Positions 8,509 to 17,580 of a stretch of DNA of 64,000 nucleotides are shown here, piece after piece (within the stretch, counting starts at the first letter, position 1; every line of letters begins with the position of its first letter). Under the pieces are notes generated by a model. The model ran no database searches, was not told where the DNA came from, and worked only from the letters and a program-made list of their open reading frames with translations. The position numbers were made by a program, and so were the translations under genes. This stretch comes from Bradyrhizobium quebecense (GTDB lineage Bacteria > Pseudomonadota > Alphaproteobacteria > Rhizobiales > Xanthobacteraceae), in the NCBI RefSeq assembly GCF_013373795.3, contig NZ_CP088022.1, forward strand, positions 806,001 to 870,000, written 5' to 3'.

Positions 8509-10143
8509 CTACCCCAGCCTCAACTCCGCATACCCCTTCGCAGCCACCTCATCACACCTTGCGCGATATGCCGGCGCGCTGCCGCTGTAGCGGGCGACGA
8601 TGCGGGTCTGCTTGCCTTCGACGTTGCGGTTGATGCCGGTCATCCAGGAATCGACCTCGTTGGACAAGAGCCCGACGCCGAGCGCCTTGACATGATCGGT
8701 CCAGTCGGCGGTGCCTTCGGGGGTGGCGTCGAGGAAGGTCAGGCCTTTCTCTTGTGCGAAGCGGAGCAGGCCGGTGACCCAGTCGACGCTGTATTCGATG
8801 CTGCGCGGGATGTTGCCGAGCGCGGTGTGCGGGCCCATCAGCATCATCATGTTGGGGAAGCCGTCGACCATCAGCCCGAGATAGGTTTCCGGGCCGTGCG
8901 TCCACTTCTCTTTCAGCCGTGCGCCGTGTGCGCCGCGGAGATCGATGTTGTCGAAGCTGCCGGTGATGGCATCGAAGCCGGTGGCGTATATGATGATGTC
9001 GAAGGCGTAGTCCTTGTCGCTGGTGCGGATACCCTCGGGCGTGATCCGCTCGATCGGCGTCTGCTTCAGATCGACAAGCTCGACATTGTCGCGGTTGTAG
9101 ACCTCGTAATAGTAGGTCTCGAGCGGCAGCCGCCGCGTGCCGAAGCCGTGGTTCTTCGGGATCAGCATCTCGGCGACCCTGGGATCCGTGACACGCTCGC
9201 GGATCTTGCGGGCGACGAAATCGCTGATCGTTGCATTCGCCTCGCGGTCGATCAGGATGTCCTTGAAGTTGCCCTGCCAGATGCCGAAGCCGCGTTCGCC
9301 ATAAAGTTTCTCGTAGAACGCCTCGCGCTCGGTGTCGCTGACCTCGAACGCGCCGCGCGGGTCAGGCGTATGGACGAAGCAGGCGAAGGTCTCCTTGCAG
9401 CGCGCAAAGATCTCGGGATAGCCGGCCTTGATCCTGGCTTGGGTCTCCGCATCGATCTTGCCGTTGTGCAGCGGCGCCGCCCAGTTGGCGGTGCGCTGGA
9501 ACACGGTGAGGTGGCCGACCTCGCCGGCGATGGTCTGGATGGTCTGGATACCGGTCGCGCCGGTGCCGATCACGGCGACGCGCTTGCCGGCGAAATCCAC
9601 CTTCGCTTTCGGCCAACGCGCGGTGTGAAACGACTGGCCCTTGAAATCGTCGCGGCCCTCGATGCGCGGCAGGGTCGGCGTCGACAGCGGGCCGATCGCG
9701 GTGATCAGGAATCGGCAGCTATGGCGCGCGCCGTTCTCCAGCGTGACCTGCCAGCTTCGCGAATCGTCCTGGTAGATCGCGGACGTGACGCGGCTTTCGA
9801 ACTGGATGTCGCGGCGCAGATCGAACTTGTCGGCGACATAGTTGCAGTAGCGCAAGGTCTCGGGCTGGCCGGCGAAATGCTCGGACCATTCCCATTCGTC
9901 GAGCAGCTCCTTCGAAAACGAGTAGCCGTAGGAATAGCTTTCGGAATCGAAGCGCGCGCCGGGATAGCGGTTCCAGTACCAGGTGCCGCCGACGCCGGTG
10001 CCGGCCTCGAACACGCGCGCCGAGAGGCCGAGCTCGCGCAGCCGGTAGAGCTGGTACATGCCGGACAGGCCGGCACCGATGATGATGACGTCGTAGTCCA
10101 GCGCAGCCGTCTGCTGGCTGTTGTCCTGGCGCAATGCGGCCAC
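8509..10143 (-). CDS. Flavin-containing Baeyer-Villiger-type monooxygenase
   Basis: FAD- and NADPH-dependent monooxygenase of about 544 residues. It has the FAD Rossmann motif VIIIGAGLSGMYQLYRL, the VGGTWYWNRYPGARFD block, the Baeyer-Villiger fingerprint FKGQSFHTARWP, and the NADPH motif VAVIGTGATGIQTIQ. Such enzymes insert oxygen next to a ketone to give an ester or lactone; the substrate is not predictable here. The GTG at 10143 was chosen because CAGGGAG lies nine bases upstream and the FAD domain follows soon after; a TTG at 10206 would add 21 residues. It lies divergently from the P450 gene with ~230 bp between them, consistent with a shared control region. Confidence 0.9.
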   Translation of the reverse strand: MAALRQDNSQQTAALDYDVIIIGAGLSGMYQLYRLRELGLSARVFEAGTGVGGTWYWNRYPGARFDSESYSYGYSFSKELLDEWEWSEHFAGQPETLRYCNYVADKFDLRRDIQFESRVTSAIYQDDSRSWQVTLENGARHSCRFLITAIGPLSTPTLPRIEGRDDFKGQSFHTARWPKAKVDFAGKRVAVIGTGATGIQTIQTIAGEVGHLTVFQRTANWAAPLHNGKIDAETQARIKAGYPEIFARCKETFACFVHTPDPRGAFEVSDTEREAFYEKLYGERGFGIWQGNFKDILIDREANATISDFVARKIRERVTDPRVAEMLIPKNHGFGTRRLPLETYYYEVYNRDNVELVDLKQTPIERITPEGIRTSDKDYAFDIIIYATGFDAITGSFDNIDLRGAHGARLKEKWTHGPETYLGLMVDGFPNMMMLMGPHTALGNIPRSIEYSVDWVTGLLRFAQEKGLTFLDATPEGTADWTDHVKALGVGLLSNEVDSWMTGINRNVEGKQTRIVARYSGSAPAYRARCDEVAAKGYAELRLG

Positions 10144-10377
10144 CTGTCGTTGCTCCCTGATGGGTTGATTGCCGGCAAGGCTAGCCGGTCTCGTAGCTGC
10201 CGACAAACGTCGAACAGCGGGGCAGCTATCGCGATTTGCCGGGAGCGCCGGCCCGCGCGCATTCCGCGCGGCGGACGGTCCGCCCCGCGGCTTTACTCAG
10301 CCGCGGGATTTCCTCTATCGTCGGCTGACAAAGACGATCGCCCGCCAAGCGGCGACGGAACCAGCGGGAGTGAAGCG

Positions 10378-11601
10378 ATGGGAGAAGCGCTGCGCAGGCC
10401 GACGTCGACAGACGTCAGCAACCCCCGGCTTTATCAGGATGACACCTGGCGGCCGCTGTTCGCGCAGCTCCGCCGCGACGATCCCGTGCATTATTGCGAG
10501 GCCTCGGCCTACGGTCCGTACTGGTCGGTGACGCGCTACGACGACATCTTTGCGGTCGAGCTGGACCATCAGAACTATTCCTCGGCCTCCGAGCTCGGCG
10601 GTATCCAGGTCGCCGACCAACCGAAGGGGCAGGAGCGGCCGAGCTTCATCCGCATGGACCCGCCCGGCCACACTGCGCAACGCCGCACGGTCGCGCCGAT
10701 CGTGGCGCCGTCGAACCTCGCCAATTTAGATGCCTTGATCCGCAAGCGCACCTCAGCCGTGCTCGATGCGCTGCCGCGCAACGAGACCTTCGACTGGGCC
10801 GAGCGGGTCTCGGTCGACCTCACCAACATGATGCTGGCGACGCTGTTCGATTTCCCCGCTGAGGACCGCGCCAAGCTGACCTGGTGGTCCGATGTCGCGA
10901 TCGCCAACGCCGAGTCCCCAGACGCGGTCGTGCATTCGGAAGCTGAACGCACCGCCGAGCTGGTCAAGATGGGAGAATATTTCCGAAAACTATGGGACGC
11001 GCGGGTCGACGCGCCGCCGACCTTCGACCTGATCTCGATGCTGGCGCATTCCGAGGCCACTCGAAATCTGGAGCCGCGCGAGTTCATCGGCACCATCGGG
11101 CTCCTGATCGTCGGCGGCAACGACACCACGCGCAACTCGATGTCGGCCGGGCTGATGGCGCTGTGCGAGAATCCGGAGCAGTTCGAGCTGGTCCGTGCGA
11201 GGCCGGAGCTGATCCCGAACCTGGTGTCGGAGACCATCCGCTACCACACGCCGGTGCTGCACATGCGCCGCACCGCGCGCAATGACGTCGAACTGGCCGG
11301 CCGCCGGATCAAGAAAGGCGACAAGGTCGTGATGTGGTACATCTCCGGCAACCGCGACGAGGACAAGATCGAGCGTGCCGACGAATTCATCATCGACCGC
11401 GCCAAGCCGCGCCAGCATCTCGCCTTCGGCGCCGGTGTCCACCGCTGCGTCGGCGACCGCCTCGCCGAGCAGCAATTGCGCATCCTCTGGGAGGAGGTTC
11501 TGGCGCGCGATCTGCGTTTTGAGCTGATGGGCCCGCCGCAAAGGCTCTATTCCAATTTCATCCGCGGTATACGAAGCTTGCCGGTGAGAATCGTGAATTG
11601 A
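10378..11601 (+). CDS. Cytochrome P450, CYP153-like
   Basis: 407 residues, soluble bacterial class I P450. The I-helix oxygen-binding motif is VGGNDTTRNS, the K-helix ExxR is ETIR, and the heme loop is FGAGVHRCVGDRLAEQQLR with the Cys ligand. The C-terminal half (HMRRTA, GDKVVMWYISGNRDE, AKPRQHL) is very like CYP153 alkane/fatty-acid terminal hydroxylases, a family judgement from memory. The ATG at 10378 has GGGAG upstream; the same frame runs open far upstream only as a shadow of the monooxygenase. No ferredoxin or ferredoxin reductase gene is adjacent, so electron partners must be encoded elsewhere. Confidence 0.9.
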   Translation: MGEALRRPTSTDVSNPRLYQDDTWRPLFAQLRRDDPVHYCEASAYGPYWSVTRYDDIFAVELDHQNYSSASELGGIQVADQPKGQERPSFIRMDPPGHTAQRRTVAPIVAPSNLANLDALIRKRTSAVLDALPRNETFDWAERVSVDLTNMMLATLFDFPAEDRAKLTWWSDVAIANAESPDAVVHSEAERTAELVKMGEYFRKLWDARVDAPPTFDLISMLAHSEATRNLEPREFIGTIGLLIVGGNDTTRNSMSAGLMALCENPEQFELVRARPELIPNLVSETIRYHTPVLHMRRTARNDVELAGRRIKKGDKVVMWYISGNRDEDKIERADEFIIDRAKPRQHLAFGAGVHRCVGDRLAEQQLRILWEEVLARDLRFELMGPPQRLYSNFIRGIRSLPVRIVN

Positions 11602-11616
11602 GCCGCATCACCGGCC

Positions 11617-11699
11617 GTCATTGCGAGGAGCGAAGCGACGAAGCAATCCATTTCGCCGCGTGAGGAAACAATGGATTGCTTCGCTTCGCTCGCAATGAC
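11617..11699. repeat. Palindromic dispersed repeat (family 1)
   Basis: An ~80-bp inverted repeat whose arms read GTCATTGCGAGGAGCGAAGC and its near complement, with AAGCAATCCAT / ATGGATTGCTT inside. A longer version occurs at 45252-45367. It fills the gap between the P450 and GMC genes and could form a stable hairpin in the transcript. Confidence 0.8.
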
Positions 11700-11725
11700 A
11701 GAAAAAGAAACTCCAAGGAACAAGA

Positions 11726-13327
11726 ATGAAGAACGATCCCGTTGACGTCCTGATCATCGGCGCCGGCGCCTCCGGCGCCGCGGTGGCGTGGAGCCTCGCC
11801 GACACCAAGATGCATATCCTCTGCCTCGATCAGGGCGGCTGGATGAACCCTGCCGAATATCCGAGCACCGGCCGCGACTGGGAGGCGAAATTCTACGGCG
11901 AGTGGTCGTCCAGCCCGAATGTCCGCAAGCGGCCCGAGGACTATCCGATCAATGACGACAATTCGCCGATCAAGGTCGTCAACTTCAACGCCGTCGGCGG
12001 CTCGACGGTGATGTACACCGCGCACTGGCCGCGGCTGCATCCGTCCGACTTCAAGGTGAAGACGCTCGACGGCGTCGCCGACGACTGGCCGATCGATTAC
12101 GACGCGCTCATGCCGTTCTTCGAGGAGAACGATCGCATGATGGGCGTCTCGGGCCTGTCGGGCGATCCGCTGTCGCCGCTCAGCCATCCGCCGATGCCGC
12201 AGCAGCCGCTCGGGCTATCAGGCCCGCTGATCGGCAAGGCCATGAACAAGCTCGGCTGGCACTGGTGGCCGTCGGACACGACGGTTGCGACGATGGATTA
12301 CGAGGGCAGGGCGCGCTGCATCAATCTCGGCCATTGCACGCCGGCCTGCGCGCAGGGCGCCAAGGCCTCGACCGACATCACCTACTGGCCGCACGCGATC
12401 CGCGCCGGGGTCGAGCTCAAGACCCATTGCCGGGTCCGGGAGATCCTGACCAACGAGCACGGCATGGCCTCCGGCGTCGTGTACTACGACAAGGATGGCG
12501 TCGAGCAATTCCAGCCGGCCGAGGTCGTCATCGTCGCCTGCAACGGCGTCGGCACGCCGCGGCTGTTGCTCAATTCGGTGTCGGGAAAATTCCCGAATGG
12601 CCTCGCCAACTCGTCGGGCCTGGTCGGCAAGAACCTGATGTTTCACCCCTACGCGCAGGTCTACGGCTTCGTGAAGGAGCCCACCGACAGCAACCGCGCG
12701 CCGCCGACCTGCCTGTGGAGCAAGGAGTTCTACGACACGGACCTGTCGCGCGGCTTCGTCCGTGGCTACGGCATCCAGTTCGGCCGCGGCGCCGGGCCGG
12801 TGTTCGAGGCGGTTGCGAGCGAGCAGAAGGGCATCTTGCCCTGGGGCAAGGATCATCACCGCGTGTTCCGCAAGCTCAACGGTCATCGCCTCGCGGTGTC
12901 GGCGATCTGCGAGGATCTGCCGGAGGAGCACAACCGCGTCACGCTCGATCCGGTCCTGAAGGACGGCCACGGCATTCCGGCGCCGAAGATCGACTACACG
13001 ATCAGCGCAAACAGCCGGAAGATGATGGACCATGGCCTGGCGCGCGGCCGCGAGATTCTCGAGGTCGCCGGCGCCACCGACATCTGCATCAACGATCCGA
13101 TCCCGTGGGGCGGCTGGCATCTGCTCGGCACCGCGCGGATGGGGACCGATCCGGCGCGCTCCGTGGTCAACGAATGGGGCCGCTCGCACGACGTGAAGAA
13201 CCTCTTCATCGTCGACGGCAGCATCTTCGTCACCTCGGGTGGCGTGAACCCGACCTCCACCATCCAGGCCCTCGCGCTCTACATCGCCGACCAGATGAAG
13301 CAGCGCCTCGCCAACCTGTTCGACTGA
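11726..13327 (+). CDS. GMC-family FAD-dependent oxidoreductase
   Basis: 533 residues, glucose-methanol-choline oxidoreductase close to the gluconate/sorbitol dehydrogenase large-subunit type. The FAD-binding motif is VLIIGAGASGAAVAWSL at the N-terminus, FNAVGGSTVMYTAHWPRL is the second FAD segment, and the C-terminal GMC_oxred_C region includes WGGWHLLGTARMG and SGGVNPTSTIQALALYIADQ. No signal peptide is visible. The next gene encodes a small partner subunit. Adjacent to a CYP153-like P450, it could oxidise the alcohol made by that enzyme (inference); a sugar or polyol substrate is equally possible. Confidence 0.92.
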   Translation: MKNDPVDVLIIGAGASGAAVAWSLADTKMHILCLDQGGWMNPAEYPSTGRDWEAKFYGEWSSSPNVRKRPEDYPINDDNSPIKVVNFNAVGGSTVMYTAHWPRLHPSDFKVKTLDGVADDWPIDYDALMPFFEENDRMMGVSGLSGDPLSPLSHPPMPQQPLGLSGPLIGKAMNKLGWHWWPSDTTVATMDYEGRARCINLGHCTPACAQGAKASTDITYWPHAIRAGVELKTHCRVREILTNEHGMASGVVYYDKDGVEQFQPAEVVIVACNGVGTPRLLLNSVSGKFPNGLANSSGLVGKNLMFHPYAQVYGFVKEPTDSNRAPPTCLWSKEFYDTDLSRGFVRGYGIQFGRGAGPVFEAVASEQKGILPWGKDHHRVFRKLNGHRLAVSAICEDLPEEHNRVTLDPVLKDGHGIPAPKIDYTISANSRKMMDHGLARGREILEVAGATDICINDPIPWGGWHLLGTARMGTDPARSVVNEWGRSHDVKNLFIVDGSIFVTSGGVNPTSTIQALALYIADQMKQRLANLFD

Positions 13328-13344
13328 GACCGACAGAGACCGAC

Positions 13345-13794
13345 ATGTCCGATAGCAAACAACTGACCGCAGCCCAGCGCGCCGATCTCCGCACCATTGC
13401 TGCGATGATCGTTCCCGAAAGTGCGGAGTACAAGGTGCCGGGGGCCGACGATCCCGCGATCCAGGCCGACATGCTCGCAACGCTCGGCCGCGACACCGCG
13501 CCGGTCGCGCAGGCGCTCGATCATCTGGCAAAGCTCGCCGGCAAGCCGCTCGCCGAGCTCGACGATGCCGGGCGCGATGCAGTGGCGCAGGCGTTTCGTG
13601 GCCGTGGCGGCGCTGCCGCAGCGACGCTCGTCCGCGTGGTGCTGCAATGCTACTACCGCGACGATCGCGTGCTGCGCTCGCTCGGGCTCGAGCTGCGCGC
13701 GCCGTTCCCGAAGGGCCACGTGCTGCCGGACGGCGACTGGTCGCTGCTCGATCCGGTCAAAGCGCGCGGCGGCACGCTGCGGCGGGCGACCTAG
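13345..13794 (+). CDS. Small subunit of GMC dehydrogenase (gluconate 2-dehydrogenase subunit 3-like)
   Basis: 149 residues, starting 17 bases after the GMC gene. It resembles the short gluconate 2-dehydrogenase subunit 3 family (LTAAQRADLRTIAAMIVPES, then a helical domain with YYRDDRVLRSLGLE). Unlike many family members it has no twin-arginine signal, and neither does the GMC partner, so the complex may be cytoplasmic. No membrane-bound cytochrome subunit follows. Assignment rests on context and weak similarity. Confidence 0.75.
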   Translation: MSDSKQLTAAQRADLRTIAAMIVPESAEYKVPGADDPAIQADMLATLGRDTAPVAQALDHLAKLAGKPLAELDDAGRDAVAQAFRGRGGAAAATLVRVVLQCYYRDDRVLRSLGLELRAPFPKGHVLPDGDWSLLDPVKARGGTLRRAT

Positions 13795-13833
13795 GGCCTG
13801 ACGAGATCAGGCTGTTCTGCAACGACAGCGAAG

Positions 13834-13864
13834 CTTCACCTCTCCCCATCGGGGAGAGGTGAAG
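13834..13864. repeat. Perfect hairpin, possible transcription terminator
   Basis: A 14-bp perfect stem (CTTCACCTCTCCCC with a 3-base loop) about 40 bases after the small-subunit gene. The position suits transcript termination or 3'-end protection, but there is no T-tract. Related CTCTCCCC/GGGGAGAG palindromes occur at 36508-36692. Confidence 0.7.
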
Positions 13865-13990
13865 CAAGTGCGCGGCCGAGCCGTTTCGATCCAAACTCAT
13901 CTTGCCCTAGCCACCCGGGCAGGTACGTGACGTAACCACTTGCAGCGGTGGGAGCAGGTCACCATCTGAGGGGACCAAAGGATTCTCGCC

Positions 13991-15013
13991 ATGCTGGATT
14001 TTACCTCAGATGCCGCCGGTGACAGGCCGTCACCGCGGGTGGACGATGCTGCCCAGGTTGATGACCGGGCTTTGCTGGATGCCTATTCCAATGCCGTGAT
14101 CGACGTCACCGACCGCGTCGGCCCCGCCGTGGTCCGGGTCGAGACCGGGCCGAAGGTGCGCAATGCGCGCGAGCGCGGCGGCCTCGGTTCGGGCATCGTG
14201 ATCTCGCCCGACGGGTTCGTGCTGACCAACAGCCATGTGGTCGGATCGTCCAAGGAGATCCGGCTGCGCGACACCGAGGGCTTCGTCACCGACGCCCATG
14301 TGCTCGGCGTCGATCCCGACACCGACCTCGCGCTGCTGCGGGCCGACGGCGCGCGCGATCTGCCCTACGCCTCGCTCGGCAATTCGAAGACGCTGCGGCG
14401 CGGCCAGCTCGTGGTCGCGATCGGCAATCCGCTCGGCTTCGAATCGACGGTCACCGCCGGCGTGGTGTCGGCGCTCGGCCGCTCGATCCGCTCGGTCAGC
14501 GGGCGCACCATCGAGGACGTGATCCAGACCGACGCCGCGCTCAATCCGGGCAATTCCGGCGGGCCGCTGGTGTCGTCGCAGGGCGAGGTGATCGGCATCA
14601 ACACCGCGATCATCAACGGGGCGCAGGGCATCTGCTTTGCGGTCGCCAGCAACACCGCGCAGTTCGTGCTGTCGGAGATCATCCGCCACGGCTATGTCCG
14701 CCGCGCCTATATCGGCGTCGCCGGGCAAACCGCGCCGGTGCCGCGGCGCCATGCGGTGCTGGCCGGTGTCGAGAACAAGATGGGCGCGCTTTTGATGCAG
14801 ATCGAGCCCGACAGCCCGGCCGCGCGCGCGGGGCTGTTGCCGGGCGACGTCGCGATCGGGCTCGACGGCATCGAGATCCACGGCGTCGACGATCTGATCC
14901 GCGCACTCGATCACAGCCGGATCGACCGGACCCTGTCGATGGACGTGCTCCGCCTCGGCCGCCTGCGCGCGATCGAGATCCATCCGATCGAGCGGAAGCC
15001 GGCGAAGCAGTGA
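13991..15013 (+). CDS. HtrA/DegP-like serine protease without signal peptide
   Basis: 340 residues: a trypsin-like domain (residues ~35-220) followed by one PDZ domain (~235-330). The catalytic triad is present: His in TNSHVVG, Asp in DTDLALL and Ser in NPGNSGGPL. Classical HtrA proteases have an N-terminal signal or membrane anchor; here the first 40 residues are polar and acidic, so the protein is probably cytoplasmic or needs another export route. AAAGGA precedes the ATG. It is a single-gene unit between two intergenic gaps. Confidence 0.92.
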   Translation: MLDFTSDAAGDRPSPRVDDAAQVDDRALLDAYSNAVIDVTDRVGPAVVRVETGPKVRNARERGGLGSGIVISPDGFVLTNSHVVGSSKEIRLRDTEGFVTDAHVLGVDPDTDLALLRADGARDLPYASLGNSKTLRRGQLVVAIGNPLGFESTVTAGVVSALGRSIRSVSGRTIEDVIQTDAALNPGNSGGPLVSSQGEVIGINTAIINGAQGICFAVASNTAQFVLSEIIRHGYVRRAYIGVAGQTAPVPRRHAVLAGVENKMGALLMQIEPDSPAARAGLLPGDVAIGLDGIEIHGVDDLIRALDHSRIDRTLSMDVLRLGRLRAIEIHPIERKPAKQ

Positions 15014-15464
15014 CAGCGGTGCGATCCACGAACACTCCTGACCCATTCCCCTGTGGGAGAGGGTAGCTTGCCAGCCCCCGAGGGGCAGAGGTGTGGCGGG
15101 GAGCGTTCTGCGTTTGCAAGCGACAAGAAAAATGGATGTGCAAAAGAGTTCATCTGAGGTGCAACAAAAGCAAGTCTATCGAGGCGAAGGCTTGCGAGCG
15201 GCATTGTCCGCCAAACTGCGCCTTCGCCGCGCGACGCGTGCCGCTAGCAGCCGCGTGGAAATTGTTTCGGACCGCCTGCGCGGTCGTGCTCATAAGCGAA
15301 GTGGACCGGAAGTCCTGAGGTCCGGCCGCCAAGGGCGGTTTGTGACCCAATGCAGAAGTCGCAACCGCGTCATTCATCGTTTAGCACCCCGATCTATGTT
15401 GGTTGATGGAGCAGATTTTACAACCTACCGCTAAGTTAAATACTCGCGCAGGTTTGACGGCCGA
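15014..15464. other. Intergenic region with repeat remnants, no credible gene
   Basis: About 450 bp without a supported gene; the short open frames here have no start signals or family features. It contains a CCCCTGTGGGAGAGGG-type repeat (~15048-15066) and, at ~15298-15362, a degenerate repeat copy (GAAGTGGACCGGAAGTCCTG, then GTGACCCAAT) related to 16688-16744. Confidence 0.6.
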
Positions 15465-15752
15465 ATGACTTACCTTATCGATGCAGCCGTTATCTTCTTC
15501 TATGCGATAGCCGCTTGCGCGATGTGCGGTGCGACTATCGCTCAGGCAAAGTTCATACAGGCGGCCGGCTTGCCGCTTTCAACCTTTATCAGAAGACCGT
15601 GGACGGGGATGGCATTGATGGCTGATCACCGCAAGGTCTTTGCCGCGCCCGGTCAGATCAAGCGGTTCGTGATTTACGGACTGTTGTTGTTTGCGGCCTT
15701 TGCTGCGTTGGTGATTGGACGATCCATTCAGGTAGGTCATTCACCCTTTTGA
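15465..15752 (+). CDS. Small hypothetical membrane protein
   Basis: 95 residues with two predicted membrane segments (residues ~5-28 and ~68-86) joined by a basic loop containing RRPWTG and RKVFAAPGQIKRF. I do not recognise the family. Hydrophobic pattern and ATG start make it a plausible real gene. It precedes the coiled-coil gene at 15942 but a 189-bp gap with its own promoter-like box separates them. Confidence 0.55.
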   Translation: MTYLIDAAVIFFYAIAACAMCGATIAQAKFIQAAGLPLSTFIRRPWTGMALMADHRKVFAAPGQIKRFVIYGLLLFAAFAALVIGRSIQVGHSPF

Positions 15753-15856
15753 AACGTGTCATGCCGCGCAAGGCTGTTCTGCTTCTGACCCATTTCGGAC
15801 CTCGCAACTTCTTGGGTGAAGTCAGGTCAGATCGCGCACCACTCTTAGGTTTGAAA

Positions 15857-15870
15857 TTGACTCACATCAA
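15857..15870 (+). promoter_or_regulatory. Candidate FixK/FNR box upstream of the coiled-coil gene
   Basis: TTGACTCACATCAA fits the rhizobial FixK2 pattern TTGA-N6-TCAA and differs from the ideal FNR/FixK palindrome by one base. A -10-like GTTAAT lies at 15891-15896, which would put the transcription start near 15903 and the box centre about 40 bases upstream, the usual activating position. The downstream gene starts at 15942. Inferred from motif and spacing only. Confidence 0.5.
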
Positions 15871-15941
15871 AAATTAGCTTGGTGCGGCGCGTTAATCAGT
15901 AACATGGGGCGGCGCTATTCGGCAATCATGGATACGAGCAA

Positions 15942-16541
15942 ATGGTTACGCAAAGCAATATCCACTTCTTTACAAATTGGGCCAAGGAACGTCTCGATGA
16001 AATGGACGCAACGGTGACCTCGCTTGAGGGCAAGGCTGCCGAGGTGCAGGCCGATGTCCGGGAAAAGGCCAAGAAGGTTCTTGCTGACCTGCGCAAGCAA
16101 CGTGATGACTTCCGCGACACCATGAAGAAGCAGTCGGAAGCGAACGAGGCGGCCTGGATCCAGGCAAAACCAAAACTAGAGGCTGACTGGCGCTTGTTCG
16201 AGGCCGAGGTCAAGAAATATGTCGAAGGCTTCGGCAAGCAAATCGAGCACCAGCAGGCGACATTCAAGCTTCAGGCCGATGCCCAATTGAAAGCGTGGCG
16301 CGAAGCAGCCGACAAGCTTGGCAGCGATGCCAAGAAATTCGCTTCTGAGCGTCGGGGCGATATCGACGCCGCCGTTAAGCGTATGAACGCCGATGCAGTC
16401 GAGGCGGAGAAAAAACTCGAGAGGTTGAGCCAGGCGGGGACCCAGTCTTGGTCCGCACTCATGGCGGCTTTGACGGAAACGCGAACCGCTTTCGATCGCG
16501 CCAATGAGGCTGCGCGGGAAGCGTTCAAGCGAGCTGCTTGA
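15942..16541 (+). CDS. Hypothetical coiled-coil protein
   Basis: 199 residues, almost entirely charged alpha-helix rich in Lys, Glu, Ala and Gln, with heptad-like repeats through residues ~20-190 and no signal peptide or membrane segment. It looks like a soluble apolipoprotein- or phasin-like coiled coil, but I do not recognise a named family. A candidate FixK box lies upstream and a clean intrinsic terminator downstream, so it is a well-bounded single-gene unit, possibly induced at low oxygen. Confidence 0.8.
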   Translation: MVTQSNIHFFTNWAKERLDEMDATVTSLEGKAAEVQADVREKAKKVLADLRKQRDDFRDTMKKQSEANEAAWIQAKPKLEADWRLFEAEVKKYVEGFGKQIEHQQATFKLQADAQLKAWREAADKLGSDAKKFASERRGDIDAAVKRMNADAVEAEKKLERLSQAGTQSWSALMAALTETRTAFDRANEAAREAFKRAA

Positions 16542-16564
16542 CCGAGCATCGGTTAGAATCGGAG

Positions 16565-16593
16565 AGACCGCTGCGAGGCGGTCTTTCTTTTTT
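16565..16593 (+). terminator. Rho-independent terminator
   Basis: Stem AGACCGC / GCGGTCT with a 6-base loop, followed by TTCTTTTTT, starting 24 bases after the coiled-coil gene stop. A classic intrinsic terminator. Confidence 0.9.
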
Positions 16594-17224
16594 GCTCGAT
16601 GAGGATCAAGAAATGACATTTGGCGGACTTCCGATTGTGGCCCCAAAGCTGACGGTCCGGATGACCATCGAGAACGCCGGCTCTGCGGAGTGAAGCGGAA
16701 GTCCCGAGGTTCGATCGCTATCGGCGGCTTTTGACCAATTGCCCTCGGACACATATCAGCGGCCCAACAAGGACGGAAGTTTTGGGTCACCACAGCGATT
16801 TTCAGACGACCCGATGTGGCGGAGTGTTGAGAGTTTCGTCGAATGGCTACGCACACATTCGAGACGGCACTTCAGCGTAGCTGCGCGGCATAACGCGGAA
16901 GTGGGTGTCGTTAACAAAGCCGTCAACGCCGGAAACACGTTGGCTGACTTACGAGGGGCGCGACTGGCTACGGCATTCGTAGCACCACTCAAGCACAAAT
17001 GATCTCTACCCTCCGAAGGTCCGCCTCTGGCCCGAAGCCGCCTATAGAGCGGACGCCGCCCGGTTGGACCCCCAATGGCGGCATTTGACCCACAGCGATC
17101 CGCAGCCACAACGCAGCATCACGATGCGCGATCTTGTCCCGGCGTTACGCTCCACCGCGGCGCCCGTCAGGGAGCGATCACCACTTCCTCCGGAACGCGA
17201 TCTGTTTGGCGTGATCGCTGTTCA
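16594..17224. other. Intergenic region, no supported gene
   Basis: About 630 bp. A repeat remnant at ~16688-16744 (GGAAGTCCCGAGGTTC ... TTTTGACCAATT) matches the one near 15298-15362. The open frames here start with TTG or lack ribosome sites and show no family features. It looks like decayed accessory DNA. Confidence 0.55.
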
Positions 17225-17500
17225 TCACCAGTATGGCCACCGCCACCCCTCATAGAGGCGCCAAGACGAAACCACGGGCGGCCCGTCCGGATCGACCCGG
17301 TCGTCTTCAGGGCGATAGCGATATCGTGGAACAATATAATAATCCCACGGAGTTGGCCTTATCACGGGCCCCGGGATAACAATCCTCCTTGGTTCATGAA
17401 CGACTTGTGCCTTCCGCGCCCGGGCTTCCGCACCTGACGTCCCGAGGTTACACAGCACCAGGGTCGCTCCGAGAGCGCACACGACGGTCATAATCTTCAT
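17225..17500 (-). CDS. Small secreted hypothetical protein
   Basis: 91 residues with a clear signal peptide (MKIMTVVCALGATLVLCNLG, then SGAEARA) and a short Pro/Arg/Tyr/Trp-rich mature part (RPTPWDYYIVPRYRYRPEDD, WRLYEGWRWPYW). The ATG at 17500 is well supported by AAGGAGG seven bases upstream; an upstream ATG would add 16 residues ahead of the signal. Likely periplasmic; function unknown. Confidence 0.75.
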   Translation of the reverse strand: MKIMTVVCALGATLVLCNLGTSGAEARARKAQVVHEPRRIVIPGPVIRPTPWDYYIVPRYRYRPEDDRVDPDGPPVVSSWRLYEGWRWPYW

Positions 17501-17580
17501 GCATCGGCCTCCTTGCCTGAGAGTGCAAAAGGACTCAAAGCAAGGCAAGCTAATTCGCTCTCGACGGGCTTGAATGACCG

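Noticed and set aside
13834..13864. Classical intrinsic terminator
   Set aside because: Strong stem but no T-tract; recorded as a hairpin repeat rather than a terminator.
16739..17109. Short open frames on both strands
   Set aside because: TTG start without ribosome site on plus, low-complexity repeat-derived sequence on minus; no family features.
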